Source: Serratia quinivorans (GTDB taxonomy: Bacteria; Pseudomonadota; Gammaproteobacteria; Enterobacterales; Enterobacteriaceae). Taken from it: a stretch of DNA of 64,000 nucleotides. The notes below the pieces were generated by a model. It saw nothing but the letters and a program-made list of their open reading frames with translations, was not told the origin of the DNA and made no database searches. Positions 7,066 through 14,973 of this stretch are shown piece by piece. The DNA lies in assembly GCA_900457075.1 (NCBI GenBank), contig UGYN01000002.1, forward strand, positions 1,364,001-1,428,000, given 5' to 3'. The translations under genes and the position numbers were made by a program. Every line of letters starts with the position of its first letter. The first letter of the stretch is position 1.

Positions 7066-10000
7066 CCGTCTGCTGCCGGTCGGCTCTTCTCCGCTGGAGG
7101 TCGCTGCGGCGGCCGCCTGCGCCGAGCTGACCACGATGCCGGTACCGCTGCGGGAGTTGTGGAACCCGGCCACCTGCCCGGTCAACCTGCTGCCGTATCT
7201 GGCCTGGGCGTTTTCGGTCGATCACTGGGATGAGGGCTGGACGGAAGAAACCAAACGCAACGTCGTCTCCTCTGCCTTCTTCGTGCATCGTCATAAAGGC
7301 ACTATCGGCGCCATCCGCCGCGTGGTCGAGCCCTTGGGCTATCTGATCAAACTGCGTGAATGGTGGGAAACCAACGCAGAACCCGGCACCTTTTCACTGG
7401 ATATCGGCGTGCTGGAAAATGGCATCACCGAAGAAATGTACCTGGAAATGGAACGGATGATCGCCGACGCCAAGCCTGTCAGCCGCCACTTGACCGGCCT
7501 GGCGCTGAACCTGGAGGCCTCAGGTAATATCGAGGTGGCCGGTGGTCATTACGACGCTGAGATAACCACGGTATATCCGGATTATGTCGAGTTCGCCCGC
7601 CAAATGCTGGAGGGCCACTATCAGTTTTTACAACGTAATACCGGTACCACCCTGGATTCGACCCAACAACATTTTGTTCTCAACGCAGAACATGTTCTGG
7701 CCGACTCACGCCATGAACGAGAGCTTTCACGCATGGCGGGATTGCCCAATGATGCCACCACCGAGGGGCAGGCGTTGCAAATTCTCGGCTATGCCCATGC
7801 CTTTTTGGCGACCCAACAACAGAAGTATCTGGATCAGGCCATTGCCTGTTTCGATGCTTATGTGACTCATTTTTACGACGGCGCCCCCATCCCGAAAACC
7901 CCTCAGCGTTGGGTAGCCAACTGGATCGTCAACGCCAAGGAGCCGGTGCCGGCTAACTGGCCGGTAGACAGTAAAGATCCGACGCACAGCGGTTTCAAAG
8001 GCGTCCCCATGACCTTCATTAAAGGCAAAACACAGATCCCGCAGGGCGCGCCTTACTGGGGAGAATATCTGGATATCGCCACCTTCGCCTTTGACGGCAC
8101 TCTGGCCTGGGACGCCATCAATGCGCAGGTACGTGCGGTTGACGCCGCCGGCAACGTGGACTGGAGCAGTGACGGCAAGCGTTACGACGTGGCGTGGATC
8201 ATTAACTGGCAGGGTTATCAGATTAGCGCCGACGGTGACATTCTGGCCCAGGGTCTGCCCGCCGCGCAGTTTGGTACCGTTCAACTGAAAGATGACAGGC
8301 TCAGTGGCAGTCATAAGCTGAACTTTGCCAATCGTCAGCCCGTCGAGCACGGCGGCGTCATGATTGAACGTAATCAGGCTCAGCACAATCGTCCGCTGCA
8401 CGTGCCGGTCCCGCACAATGCCATGGGTAATGCGGCAGACGCCGAGCTATGGTTTGCCGATGCCTGTCACCTGCTGCACAAAATCACCGGTGAGCAACGC
8501 TATTTCAATGCCTGGAAAAGCGTTGAATTCACCGCAATGGAATACACCGATATTGACGCGCAGGATAAGTTCTTCCGCCAGAGTTTGCATGCCAATACTC
8601 CCTTCACCGACGGCATCTCCTACGACTGGTCATATCCTGCCGGTGCGCCCGTCAGTTATGCACGCAATGCCGATGGCATGATCACCCTGCGCAAAGAAGT
8701 GGCGTCACAGCAGTCATTGGAACAGCAATCGGTGTGGTTCCGCGTTGGCAAACAGTCAAAAGTTCGCACTACTTTCGGCGGTGTTGATGACCAGAACCAG
8801 CCTATTTCCTGCCGGTTGCAATTGGCCATAGCAGCGGAAAAGGATGCAAAACAAACCACCGACTGGGGCATCGGTCTGCCGCAGTCCACCCAGACGCAGG
8901 TAAAAACCTATGATATCGCGCTCACCAGTCTGGCGGCGTTGACTCGCGAGGATGGCTGCGATTATCTGCTGGCCGACCTGCGTGCGGTGACCGATTACGG
9001 CGGTTGCGTGATCGGCAGCCGGTTTGAAGAACAGGTTTACGATAGGCGCAGCGCAACGGTGATCAACGCCAGCTACCCCAACGATGACGCTGGCATGGTG
9101 ATCGGCGCCTGGCTGACCGCCGAGGAACGTTTTCCGGTAAACCAACTGGTTTATCGTGCTGATGCCGACTTCAATCTGCGGCTTGAGGACGACGATAAAT
9201 GGCGCTGGTACTGGATGCTGCCCGCCACCGAGGGTAAATGGAAGCTGGCAACCTTTGACCCGGCTGCCGCGGTGCTGAGCGGCTATCAGCCAGACCATCA
9301 GGATGGCGATGAGAAACCTGCCCGTCCTGATTTCAGCACGGTGGATCAGGTCACTATCCTGCAAGACGGCAATGTGGCGAACGCCAACTTCAGCTACTAC
9401 GTACTGAATGATATTCCGCCAACCTTCAGCGCCGACGACGGTTACACCATCAAATACCGCGTCACGCTACAGGCAGACAACCCTTACACCGCACTGCTGG
9501 GGGATTGCACCCTGCTGGGCCATCGTCAGGACAGCCTGTTCTGCACGCCCGGCGTGATCCCCTTTTCCAATATCTATCAGGCAGACAGCCAACAGTTCGA
9601 CGGCTGGCACGGCATGCCTTATCCAGGCTACCAATATCCCTTTATTTTCGTGCATGCCGACGCCGATCCCGACGGCCTGATGCTGAACAACATGACCGAA
9701 TTCCTATGGCAGTCACAGCAATGGTACCAGCAGCAGTTTGGCGTATTGGGGCCGGGAGCTTCCGCTTATATCTGGAATCGCTGGGACAACCTGAGCTATG
9801 GCAATGCGGACAGCTGGACCATGTATCACTGGGGCGATGGGACAGCCTGGTCTGGTTATCAGCCGCGAGCTTTCTTTGGCGCTGCACGTGCCTGGCATGA
9901 GCTGACACTGGCGGGAAAAACACCGCCAGCCAAACTGGTCGGTTATGTCGAAAACTGGCTGCGCTGGCTGATCGGCTTTACCCAGGACTCTGGCGGTATT

Positions 10001-10351
10001 ACACCGACCGATTTCCCGATGACGGGTATCCCGCAGCCCAACAAACATGATTTTACAGGCCATATGTGCGGCCTGTGGTTGGCCGGCGCCGTGCTGGCAA
10101 AAATGGCCGGCAGTGAGATTTCCGGCACCGAACACTTTATCGAACAATGCGTTACAGAGTTACAGAAGAATTATCTCACCACTGGGGATGTGATGGATGG
10201 CGCCTGGTCACCGGCACCACGTCCCGGCACGGACAACGGGATGTTCTTCGGTTTTTGGTCGGGTGAAATCCTGCGCGGATTGAGCCTATATGTGATGTAC
10301 AAGAACGGCCTGAATGACCTGGCCGACAAACAAAAGAGAGCAACGACATGA
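7058..10351 (+). CDS. I: Tail protein I fused to a ~920-residue hydrolase-like domain
   Basis: A single 1097-residue open frame. Residues 1-175 match P2 gpI (whole P2 protein about 176 residues): RLLPVGSSPLEVAAA, LWNPATCPVNLLPYLAWAFS, VHRHKGTIGAIRRVVEPLGY, DAKPVSRHLTGL. The remaining ~920 residues are foreign to P2 gpI. They show helix-pair segments typical of (alpha/alpha) toroid carbohydrate enzymes: TTEGQALQILGYAHAFLATQ near 230, AELWFADACHLLHKITGEQR near 465, RAFFGAARAWHELT near 935, GHMCGLWLAGAVLAKMAG near 1005. Between them lie beta-rich stretches, and the whole is rich in tryptophan and tyrosine. No catalytic residue can be named with confidence. The gene overlaps J and H by 8 and 4 bp and has the same GC content as its neighbours. 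A baseplate-anchored glycan-cleaving domain is the leading guess; a second receptor-binding domain is the alternative. Confidence 0.85.
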   Translation: MSNRLLPVGSSPLEVAAAAACAELTTMPVPLRELWNPATCPVNLLPYLAWAFSVDHWDEGWTEETKRNVVSSAFFVHRHKGTIGAIRRVVEPLGYLIKLREWWETNAEPGTFSLDIGVLENGITEEMYLEMERMIADAKPVSRHLTGLALNLEASGNIEVAGGHYDAEITTVYPDYVEFARQMLEGHYQFLQRNTGTTLDSTQQHFVLNAEHVLADSRHERELSRMAGLPNDATTEGQALQILGYAHAFLATQQQKYLDQAIACFDAYVTHFYDGAPIPKTPQRWVANWIVNAKEPVPANWPVDSKDPTHSGFKGVPMTFIKGKTQIPQGAPYWGEYLDIATFAFDGTLAWDAINAQVRAVDAAGNVDWSSDGKRYDVAWIINWQGYQISADGDILAQGLPAAQFGTVQLKDDRLSGSHKLNFANRQPVEHGGVMIERNQAQHNRPLHVPVPHNAMGNAADAELWFADACHLLHKITGEQRYFNAWKSVEFTAMEYTDIDAQDKFFRQSLHANTPFTDGISYDWSYPAGAPVSYARNADGMITLRKEVASQQSLEQQSVWFRVGKQSKVRTTFGGVDDQNQPISCRLQLAIAAEKDAKQTTDWGIGLPQSTQTQVKTYDIALTSLAALTREDGCDYLLADLRAVTDYGGCVIGSRFEEQVYDRRSATVINASYPNDDAGMVIGAWLTAEERFPVNQLVYRADADFNLRLEDDDKWRWYWMLPATEGKWKLATFDPAAAVLSGYQPDHQDGDEKPARPDFSTVDQVTILQDGNVANANFSYYVLNDIPPTFSADDGYTIKYRVTLQADNPYTALLGDCTLLGHRQDSLFCTPGVIPFSNIYQADSQQFDGWHGMPYPGYQYPFIFVHADADPDGLMLNNMTEFLWQSQQWYQQQFGVLGPGASAYIWNRWDNLSYGNADSWTMYHWGDGTAWSGYQPRAFFGAARAWHELTLAGKTPPAKLVGYVENWLRWLIGFTQDSGGITPTDFPMTGIPQPNKHDFTGHMCGLWLAGAVLAKMAGSEISGTEHFIEQCVTELQKNYLTTGDVMDGAWSPAPRPGTDNGMFFGFWSGEILRGLSLYVMYKNGLNDLADKQKRATT

Positions 10352-12084
10352 CAGCAAAATATCGCGCCCTGCTCACCGATCAGGGTAAAGCGCTGCTGGC
10401 TAACGCCGCGGCAACCGGCCAGAAGCTGGAAATCACCCAGATGGCCGTCGGCGATGGCGGTGGCTCAGCCACTCTGCCCAGCGAAAGCCAAACCAAGCTG
10501 GTGAATGAAAAACGACGGGCAGTGCTCAATTCCCTGCAGGTTAACGCCGACAGCGGCAACCAGGTGATCGCCGAGCAGGTGATCCCGGAAGATACCGGTG
10601 GCTGGTGGATCCGTGAATTGGGGTTGTACGATAAAAATGGTGTACTGGTGGCCGTGGCTAATACACCAGACACTTACAAGCCATTGCTGGCCGAAGGTGC
10701 CGGCCGTACTCAGGTAGTGCGCATGGTCCTGCTGGTCAAAGGTGACGCCAGCGCCGTGATTGTGGCAGACAAAACCGCCGTGCTGGTTTCCCGCAATACG
10801 CTGGATGCGGCTATCGCCGAACATGCCCGTTCACGTAACCACCCGGATGCCACCCTGCTGGCCAAAGGCTTCACCCAACTCAGCAGCGACAGCAACAGCA
10901 ACAACGAAGTTCTGGCAGCGACGCCAAAAGCGGTGAAAGCGGTTAATGATGCAAGCCTCAAAAAAACCGATAACCTTTCGGACCTGACCAACAAAGCCAC
11001 CGCACGTGGCAATCTCGCACTGGGTAATGCGGCAACGAGAAATGTGGGGACTGAAGCTACAAATCTGATGGAGGTCGGCGCGTTCGGTTTCGGCGCAGGT
11101 ATAAAGCATCATGCCGATGCCTATAGTAACCTTGGTGAAATTTATAGGGTGAATAACTTATCAAAAAACGCTCCTGGATCAGGTACCTATGGTGTTCTCA
11201 ATCTCCCTTGCGATGGAGGACCCTCCAGCGGTTATTTGGCAATACAAAACAGCGCGGCTGCCTATATCGGTATTTCCACCGTTCCGGAGAAACCACTGTC
11301 GTGGTACCGAATTTATACCACGGCCTATAAACCCACGGCGGCAGATGTCGGGGCTTACAGCAAGGCCGAGGCCGACGGCAAGTTTGTCAAACAGAGCGGA
11401 GACATAATGACTGGTGAATTGACCGGTCAATATAACGGCCCACAAGTTTTTTCTGAGCAATATAATTCTAAAGCCGCATTCTATGGTGAGTTCTCTGCAC
11501 GCTCAATAAATGCATATAGCCCGTTAATAAAACAGAAAATAACCATTGAAAATAAATCATCATGGGCAATATCACAAGGCAGTTTAGCTCTTGATGGTAG
11601 TCCTAAATGGTTAATGCAATTTAGAGGTTCCGCAGGGCAAGATATTCAATTTTCATGGTCAACAGAAGGTGATTTTATAGCTCCAAAAAGCTTAAAAGCT
11701 GGAAACACACTTTTTGTTGGCAACGCCAACATGACTCCAGATGGAAACATCTGGGGCACACGCTGGAATCCCAATGGTCAATGGCTATGGGATGCAATAG
11801 TAGCCAACATTAATGCTGCACGTGACGCAGTCTGGGGACATGCTGATCAAGCTGCTAATGCAGCACAAAATAATGCCAAAGACTGGGCATATCAAACTCT
11901 CATTCAAGGGGTTCGCCTATCAGGCCGAACTGTTATCGCCGATACCGGTGGAAGAATGGATTTACCGTCAGGTTGCATTTATAGCGGTATGTCGGGTGCA
12001 AACTATAATCCAGGCGTTTGGGGTGCCTACTCGGCAATACAGATTTTAAGAAATGGTCAATGGGTTACTATCGGGACAGAATAA
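10348..12084 (+). CDS. H: Tail fibre protein H
   Basis: A 578-residue tail fibre. Residues 1-160 match the conserved P2-type attachment domain (MTAKYRALLTDQGKALLANA, DTGGWWIRELGLYD), which docks on the baseplate through protein I. The middle contains phage-fibre repeats (NLSDLTNKATARGNLALGNA; GAYSKAEADGKFVKQSG). The C-terminal ~220 residues (from about base 11430) are visibly AT-richer than the rest and rich in Asn, Ser and Ala, ending GVWGAYSAIQILRNGQWVTIG. That end would be the receptor-binding tip that sets host range. The composition change marks it as an exchangeable module acquired with the following chaperone gene. It is shorter than P2 H (669). Confidence 0.93.
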   Translation: MTAKYRALLTDQGKALLANAAATGQKLEITQMAVGDGGGSATLPSESQTKLVNEKRRAVLNSLQVNADSGNQVIAEQVIPEDTGGWWIRELGLYDKNGVLVAVANTPDTYKPLLAEGAGRTQVVRMVLLVKGDASAVIVADKTAVLVSRNTLDAAIAEHARSRNHPDATLLAKGFTQLSSDSNSNNEVLAATPKAVKAVNDASLKKTDNLSDLTNKATARGNLALGNAATRNVGTEATNLMEVGAFGFGAGIKHHADAYSNLGEIYRVNNLSKNAPGSGTYGVLNLPCDGGPSSGYLAIQNSAAAYIGISTVPEKPLSWYRIYTTAYKPTAADVGAYSKAEADGKFVKQSGDIMTGELTGQYNGPQVFSEQYNSKAAFYGEFSARSINAYSPLIKQKITIENKSSWAISQGSLALDGSPKWLMQFRGSAGQDIQFSWSTEGDFIAPKSLKAGNTLFVGNANMTPDGNIWGTRWNPNGQWLWDAIVANINAARDAVWGHADQAANAAQNNAKDWAYQTLIQGVRLSGRTVIADTGGRMDLPSGCIYSGMSGANYNPGVWGAYSAIQILRNGQWVTIGTE

Positions 12085-12086
12085 TA

Positions 12087-12611
12087 ATGAAACATTTAAA
12101 AAATCTTAAACAGTATACGCCAGAAATACCATCACTGGGTTTAGACGTGACTTACCTGCGTGATGAAAATGGCAACGACTGGTATGAGCATCAAAAAGAA
12201 TACTCGGCCGACACTATAAAGGTCGCCTATGATGCTAATGGGATTATCTGTGCATTTTCGCATGATGTATCTATGTTATGGCCATTTAATTTATCGGTCA
12301 TTGAATTCAGCGAAGAAGATACACCTAAAAAATTGTCAAACACTGGAGAATGGCTGTTTGATGGTGAAAATATTATTCCACGCCAGTTTTCGCAGACCGA
12401 ACTTGAAAAACAAGCTCAGCAAGATAAAGACCAGCTTATGGTATTAGCTACTAAAGTCATCGCACCGTTACAAGATGCAAAAGACTTGGGTATTGCCACA
12501 GAAGAAGAATTAACAAAGTTAAAAGCATGGGTAATTTTTCGTATCCAGACTAATCGTGTTGAGGTGAGCGCGGCTCCGAACATTACCTGGCCAACTTATC
12601 CTAATATCTAA
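12087..12611 (+). CDS. G: Tail fibre assembly chaperone G
   Basis: A 174-residue member of the P2 gpG / lambda Tfa family; P2 G is 175 residues. The ATG at 12087 starts 2 bp after the H stop. The frame is open upstream (to 12018), but that part overlaps H. The C-terminal half has the charged helix QTELEKQAQQDKDQLMVLAT and the family-type KLKAWVIFRIQTNRVEVS segment. It would fold and trimerise the tip of fibre H. The gene is as AT-rich as the fibre tip, so the two probably moved together. A strong terminator follows. Confidence 0.92.
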   Translation: MKHLKNLKQYTPEIPSLGLDVTYLRDENGNDWYEHQKEYSADTIKVAYDANGIICAFSHDVSMLWPFNLSVIEFSEEDTPKKLSNTGEWLFDGENIIPRQFSQTELEKQAQQDKDQLMVLATKVIAPLQDAKDLGIATEEELTKLKAWVIFRIQTNRVEVSAAPNITWPTYPNI

Positions 12612-12641
12612 TAATTCTATTAGCAGAGAATCATCTTACTC

Positions 12642-12667
12642 AACGCCCCGCCGGGGCGTTTTTTTTA
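12642..12667 (+). terminator. Terminator after the V-G transcript
   Basis: AACGCCCC (12642-12649), loop GCC, GGGGCGTT (12653-12660), then a run of T. It closes the V-W-J-I-H-G unit before the promoter of the sheath gene. Confidence 0.92.
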
Positions 12668-12684
12668 TCTTGATTTTCCTGCTG

Positions 12685-12704
12685 TTGTACCAGTTCTCAT
12701 ACAT
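12685..12704. promoter_or_regulatory. Ogr-type dyad before the sheath gene FI
   Basis: TTGT (12685-12688), 12 bp, ACAT (12701-12704): seven of eight positions of the Ogr dyad, centred 79 bp before the FI start. Transcription would begin near 12749. This matches the place of the P2 F promoter. Confidence 0.62.
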
Positions 12705-12773
12705 ACCCAATGAGATGCGCGGCCCCATCGCGAAGGGCATTCTGTTGTTACCAACCACAAACGGAGTAATGCT

Positions 12774-13944
12774 ATGGGTGATTATCACCACGGCGTGCGT
12801 GTCCTCGAAATCAATGAAGGCACCCGCGTAATTTCCACCGTCTCGACGGCGATTATTGGCATGGTTTGTACTGCAGAAGATGCCGATGCAAGCCTGTTCC
12901 CTCTCAACACTCCGGTGTTGATCACTGACGTTCTGGCCGCCAGTGGCAAGGCCGGCAAAAATGGTACCCCTGGCACGCTCGCTGCTGGCGATTGCCGAGC
13001 AGGCCAAACCGGTCACCGTCGTGGTACGTGTGGCAGAAGGCAAAGACGAGGCTGAAACCACCTCCAATATCATTGGCGGTGCCGATGAAAACGGTAAATA
13101 CACCGGTATGAAAGCCTTGCTGGCGGCACAGGCCGAACTGGGTGTGAAGCCACGTATCCTGGGTGTACCAGGCCACGACAACCTGGAGGTAGCAACCGCA
13201 CTGGCCGGTATCTGCCAACAACTGCGTGCCTTTGGTTATATCAGCGCTTACGGCTGCAAAACCGTCTCCGACGCCATCAAGTACCGCGCAGGCTTCAGCC
13301 AACGCGAACTGATGTTGATCTGGCCAGACTTTGTTAACTGGAACACCACCACCAACAGCAGCGACATCGCATACGCCACCGCTCGTGCGCTGGGTCTGCG
13401 CGCCAAGATTGACCAGGAGACTGGCTGGCATAAAACCTTGTCCAACGTCGGCGTCAACGGCGTCAGCGGTATTTCAGCCAGCGTATTTTGGGATCTGCAA
13501 ACCGTCGGTACCGATGCTGACCTGCTGAACGAAGCCTGCGTCACCACCCTGATCCGCAAAGATGGCTTCAAGTTTTGGGGCTCACGCACCTGTTCCGACG
13601 ATCCATTATTCCAGTTCGAAAACTATACCCGCACCGCGCAGGTATTGGCTGACACCATGGCCGAAGCTCATCTGTGGGCAGTTGACCGCCCGGTTACGCC
13701 AACGCTGATCCGCGACATGATCGACGGCATCAAAGCCAAGTTCCGCGAGCTGAAATCCGCCGGGCTGATCATTGACGGCGACTGCTGGTACGACGAAAGC
13801 GCCAACGATAAAGAAACCCTGAAGGCCGGCAAACTGTTTATCGATTACGACTACACCCCGGTACCGCCGCTGGAAGATTTAACCCTGCGCCAGCGCATCA
13901 CCGACCGTTACCTGGCGAACTTCGCCGCGTCCGTGAACAGCTAA
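12774..13944 (+). pseudogene. FI: Tail sheath protein FI, interrupted by a one-base frameshift
   Basis: The contractile tail sheath, highly similar to P2 FI (396 residues). The frame from ATG 12774 (ACGGAG site at 12761-12766) gives [20 protein letters not shown] and is correct up to KAGKNGT. After that the family sequence ([18 protein letters not shown] onwards, to [11 protein letters not shown]) continues in the +1 frame to 13944. The break is at the run CCCC 12967-12970: with three C the gene would read through as a 389-residue protein. A second homopolymer shift exists in alaS in this window, so a sequencing error is a serious possibility. If real, the tail could not contract. No slippery sequence that would justify programmed +1 shifting is visible. 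Confidence 0.9.
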
Positions 13945-13957
13945 GGAGACCTGAATA

Positions 13958-14467
13958 ATGGCACTGCCAAAAAAACTGAAATATCTGAACCTGTTTAACG
14001 ACGGCTTCAACTATATGGGCGTGGTCTCCGCCATGACCCTGCCAAAACTGACCCGTAAGCTGGAAAAATTCCGCGGCGGCGGCATGAGCGGCGCAGCCTC
14101 GGTGGACTTCGGTCTGGATGACGATGCGCTGGTAGTCGAATGGACCATGGGCGGCATCGATGAGCTGGTGCTGAAACAATGGGGCCGCGTCGACGCGGTA
14201 CCGCTGCGCTTTACCGGTTCTTTCCAGCGTGACGACACCGGCGAAGTATCAGCACTCGAAGTCGTGATGCGCGGTCGCCACAAAGAAATCGACAGCGGTG
14301 ACTTCAAACAAGGCGAAGACACCGAGACCAAGGTTTCTACCGACTGTACCTACTTCAAACTGAGCATCGACGGCAAAGAGCTGATCGAGATCGATACCGT
14401 CAACATGATTGAAAAAGTCGACGGAGTGGATCTGCTGGCGGCCCACCGCCGCGCTATCGGCCTGTAA
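13958..14467 (+). CDS. FII: Tail tube protein FII
   Basis: A 169-residue protein of the P2 FII tail tube family (P2 172 residues). It starts MALPKKLKYLNLFNDGFNYM, 13 bp after the sheath gene with an AGGAG site. It contains the typical LTRKLEKFRGGGMSGAASVD segment. Rings of this protein stack to form the rigid inner tube that is driven through the target envelope. It is intact here, unlike the sheath gene before it. Confidence 0.95.
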   Translation: MALPKKLKYLNLFNDGFNYMGVVSAMTLPKLTRKLEKFRGGGMSGAASVDFGLDDDALVVEWTMGGIDELVLKQWGRVDAVPLRFTGSFQRDDTGEVSALEVVMRGRHKEIDSGDFKQGEDTETKVSTDCTYFKLSIDGKELIEIDTVNMIEKVDGVDLLAAHRRAIGL

Positions 14468-14530
14468 TTTATCACTTCAATGGCCAGCCTTGGTGCTGGC
14501 CCTGTTTCCCTGACAATAATTGGATATCCC

Positions 14531-14818
14531 ATGGAACTGAATGCATCCCCAGAAAATACCGTTGTACTGGAAACCCCGATCAAACGCGGCGACAGCGAGA
14601 TCCGTGAAGTACAGGTCACCAAACCGAATGCAGGCAGCCTGCGCGGTATTGGTCTGGCGGCACTGGCCAACGCCGACGTCGACGCCCTGATCACCATCCT
14701 GCCGCGCGTCACCTACCCGAACCTGACCAAAGAAGAGTGCGCCCGGCTGGAGCTGCCGGACCTGATCGCGCTGGCCGGCCTGGTGATCGGTTTTTTGTCA
14801 CCGAAATCGGCCGAGTAA
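14531..14818 (+). CDS. E: Tail assembly protein E
   Basis: A 95-residue protein of the P2 gpE family (P2 91 residues). The ATG at 14531 is chosen because MELNASPENTVVLETPIKRG aligns with the family start; the frame runs further up but without a ribosome-binding site. In P2 this is one of two overlapping tail assembly chaperones made from one start, analogous to lambda G and GT, which bind the tape measure protein during tail assembly. The frameshift site that makes the longer form is near the 3' end. Confidence 0.9.
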   Translation: MELNASPENTVVLETPIKRGDSEIREVQVTKPNAGSLRGIGLAALANADVDALITILPRVTYPNLTKEECARLELPDLIALAGLVIGFLSPKSAE

Positions 14819-14973
14819 ACATCGACCCCGTTCTGACCGTGGACGATCTGATGGCGGACATCGCAGTGATTTTTCACTGGCCGCCATCAGAGATGAACGG
14901 CATGACGCTGACAGAGCTGATGGAATGGCGCTATAAGGCCCTTCAACGTAGTGGAGTAAATACAGATGAGTAA
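14531..14973 (+). CDS. E': Frameshifted tail assembly protein E+E'
   Basis: Longer product expected from a -1 ribosomal shift at T TTT TTG (14791-14797) in gene E. The first 89 codons are those of E. Translation then continues in the -1 frame as VTEIGRVNIDPVLTVDDLMA to the stop at 14973, giving about 147 residues (P2 E+E' is 142). The E' part (open from 14737) has no ribosome-binding site of its own. P2 is known to use the same heptamer for this purpose. The last bases overlap the start of the tape measure gene. Confidence 0.88.
14791..14797 (+). other. Slippery heptamer for programmed -1 frameshift
   Basis: The zero-frame codons of E at this point are GGT TTT TTG, so the heptamer T TTT TTG is in the correct register for a tandem slip of -1. 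It is the sequence known from P2 and related tail genes. I did not identify a definite downstream pseudoknot. Confidence 0.88.

Noticed and set aside
12961..12975. Programmed +1 frameshift in the sheath gene
   Set aside because: The zero-frame codons ACC CCT GGC do not allow re-pairing of either tRNA after a +1 step, and P2-type sheaths are read in one frame; mutation or sequencing error is simpler.
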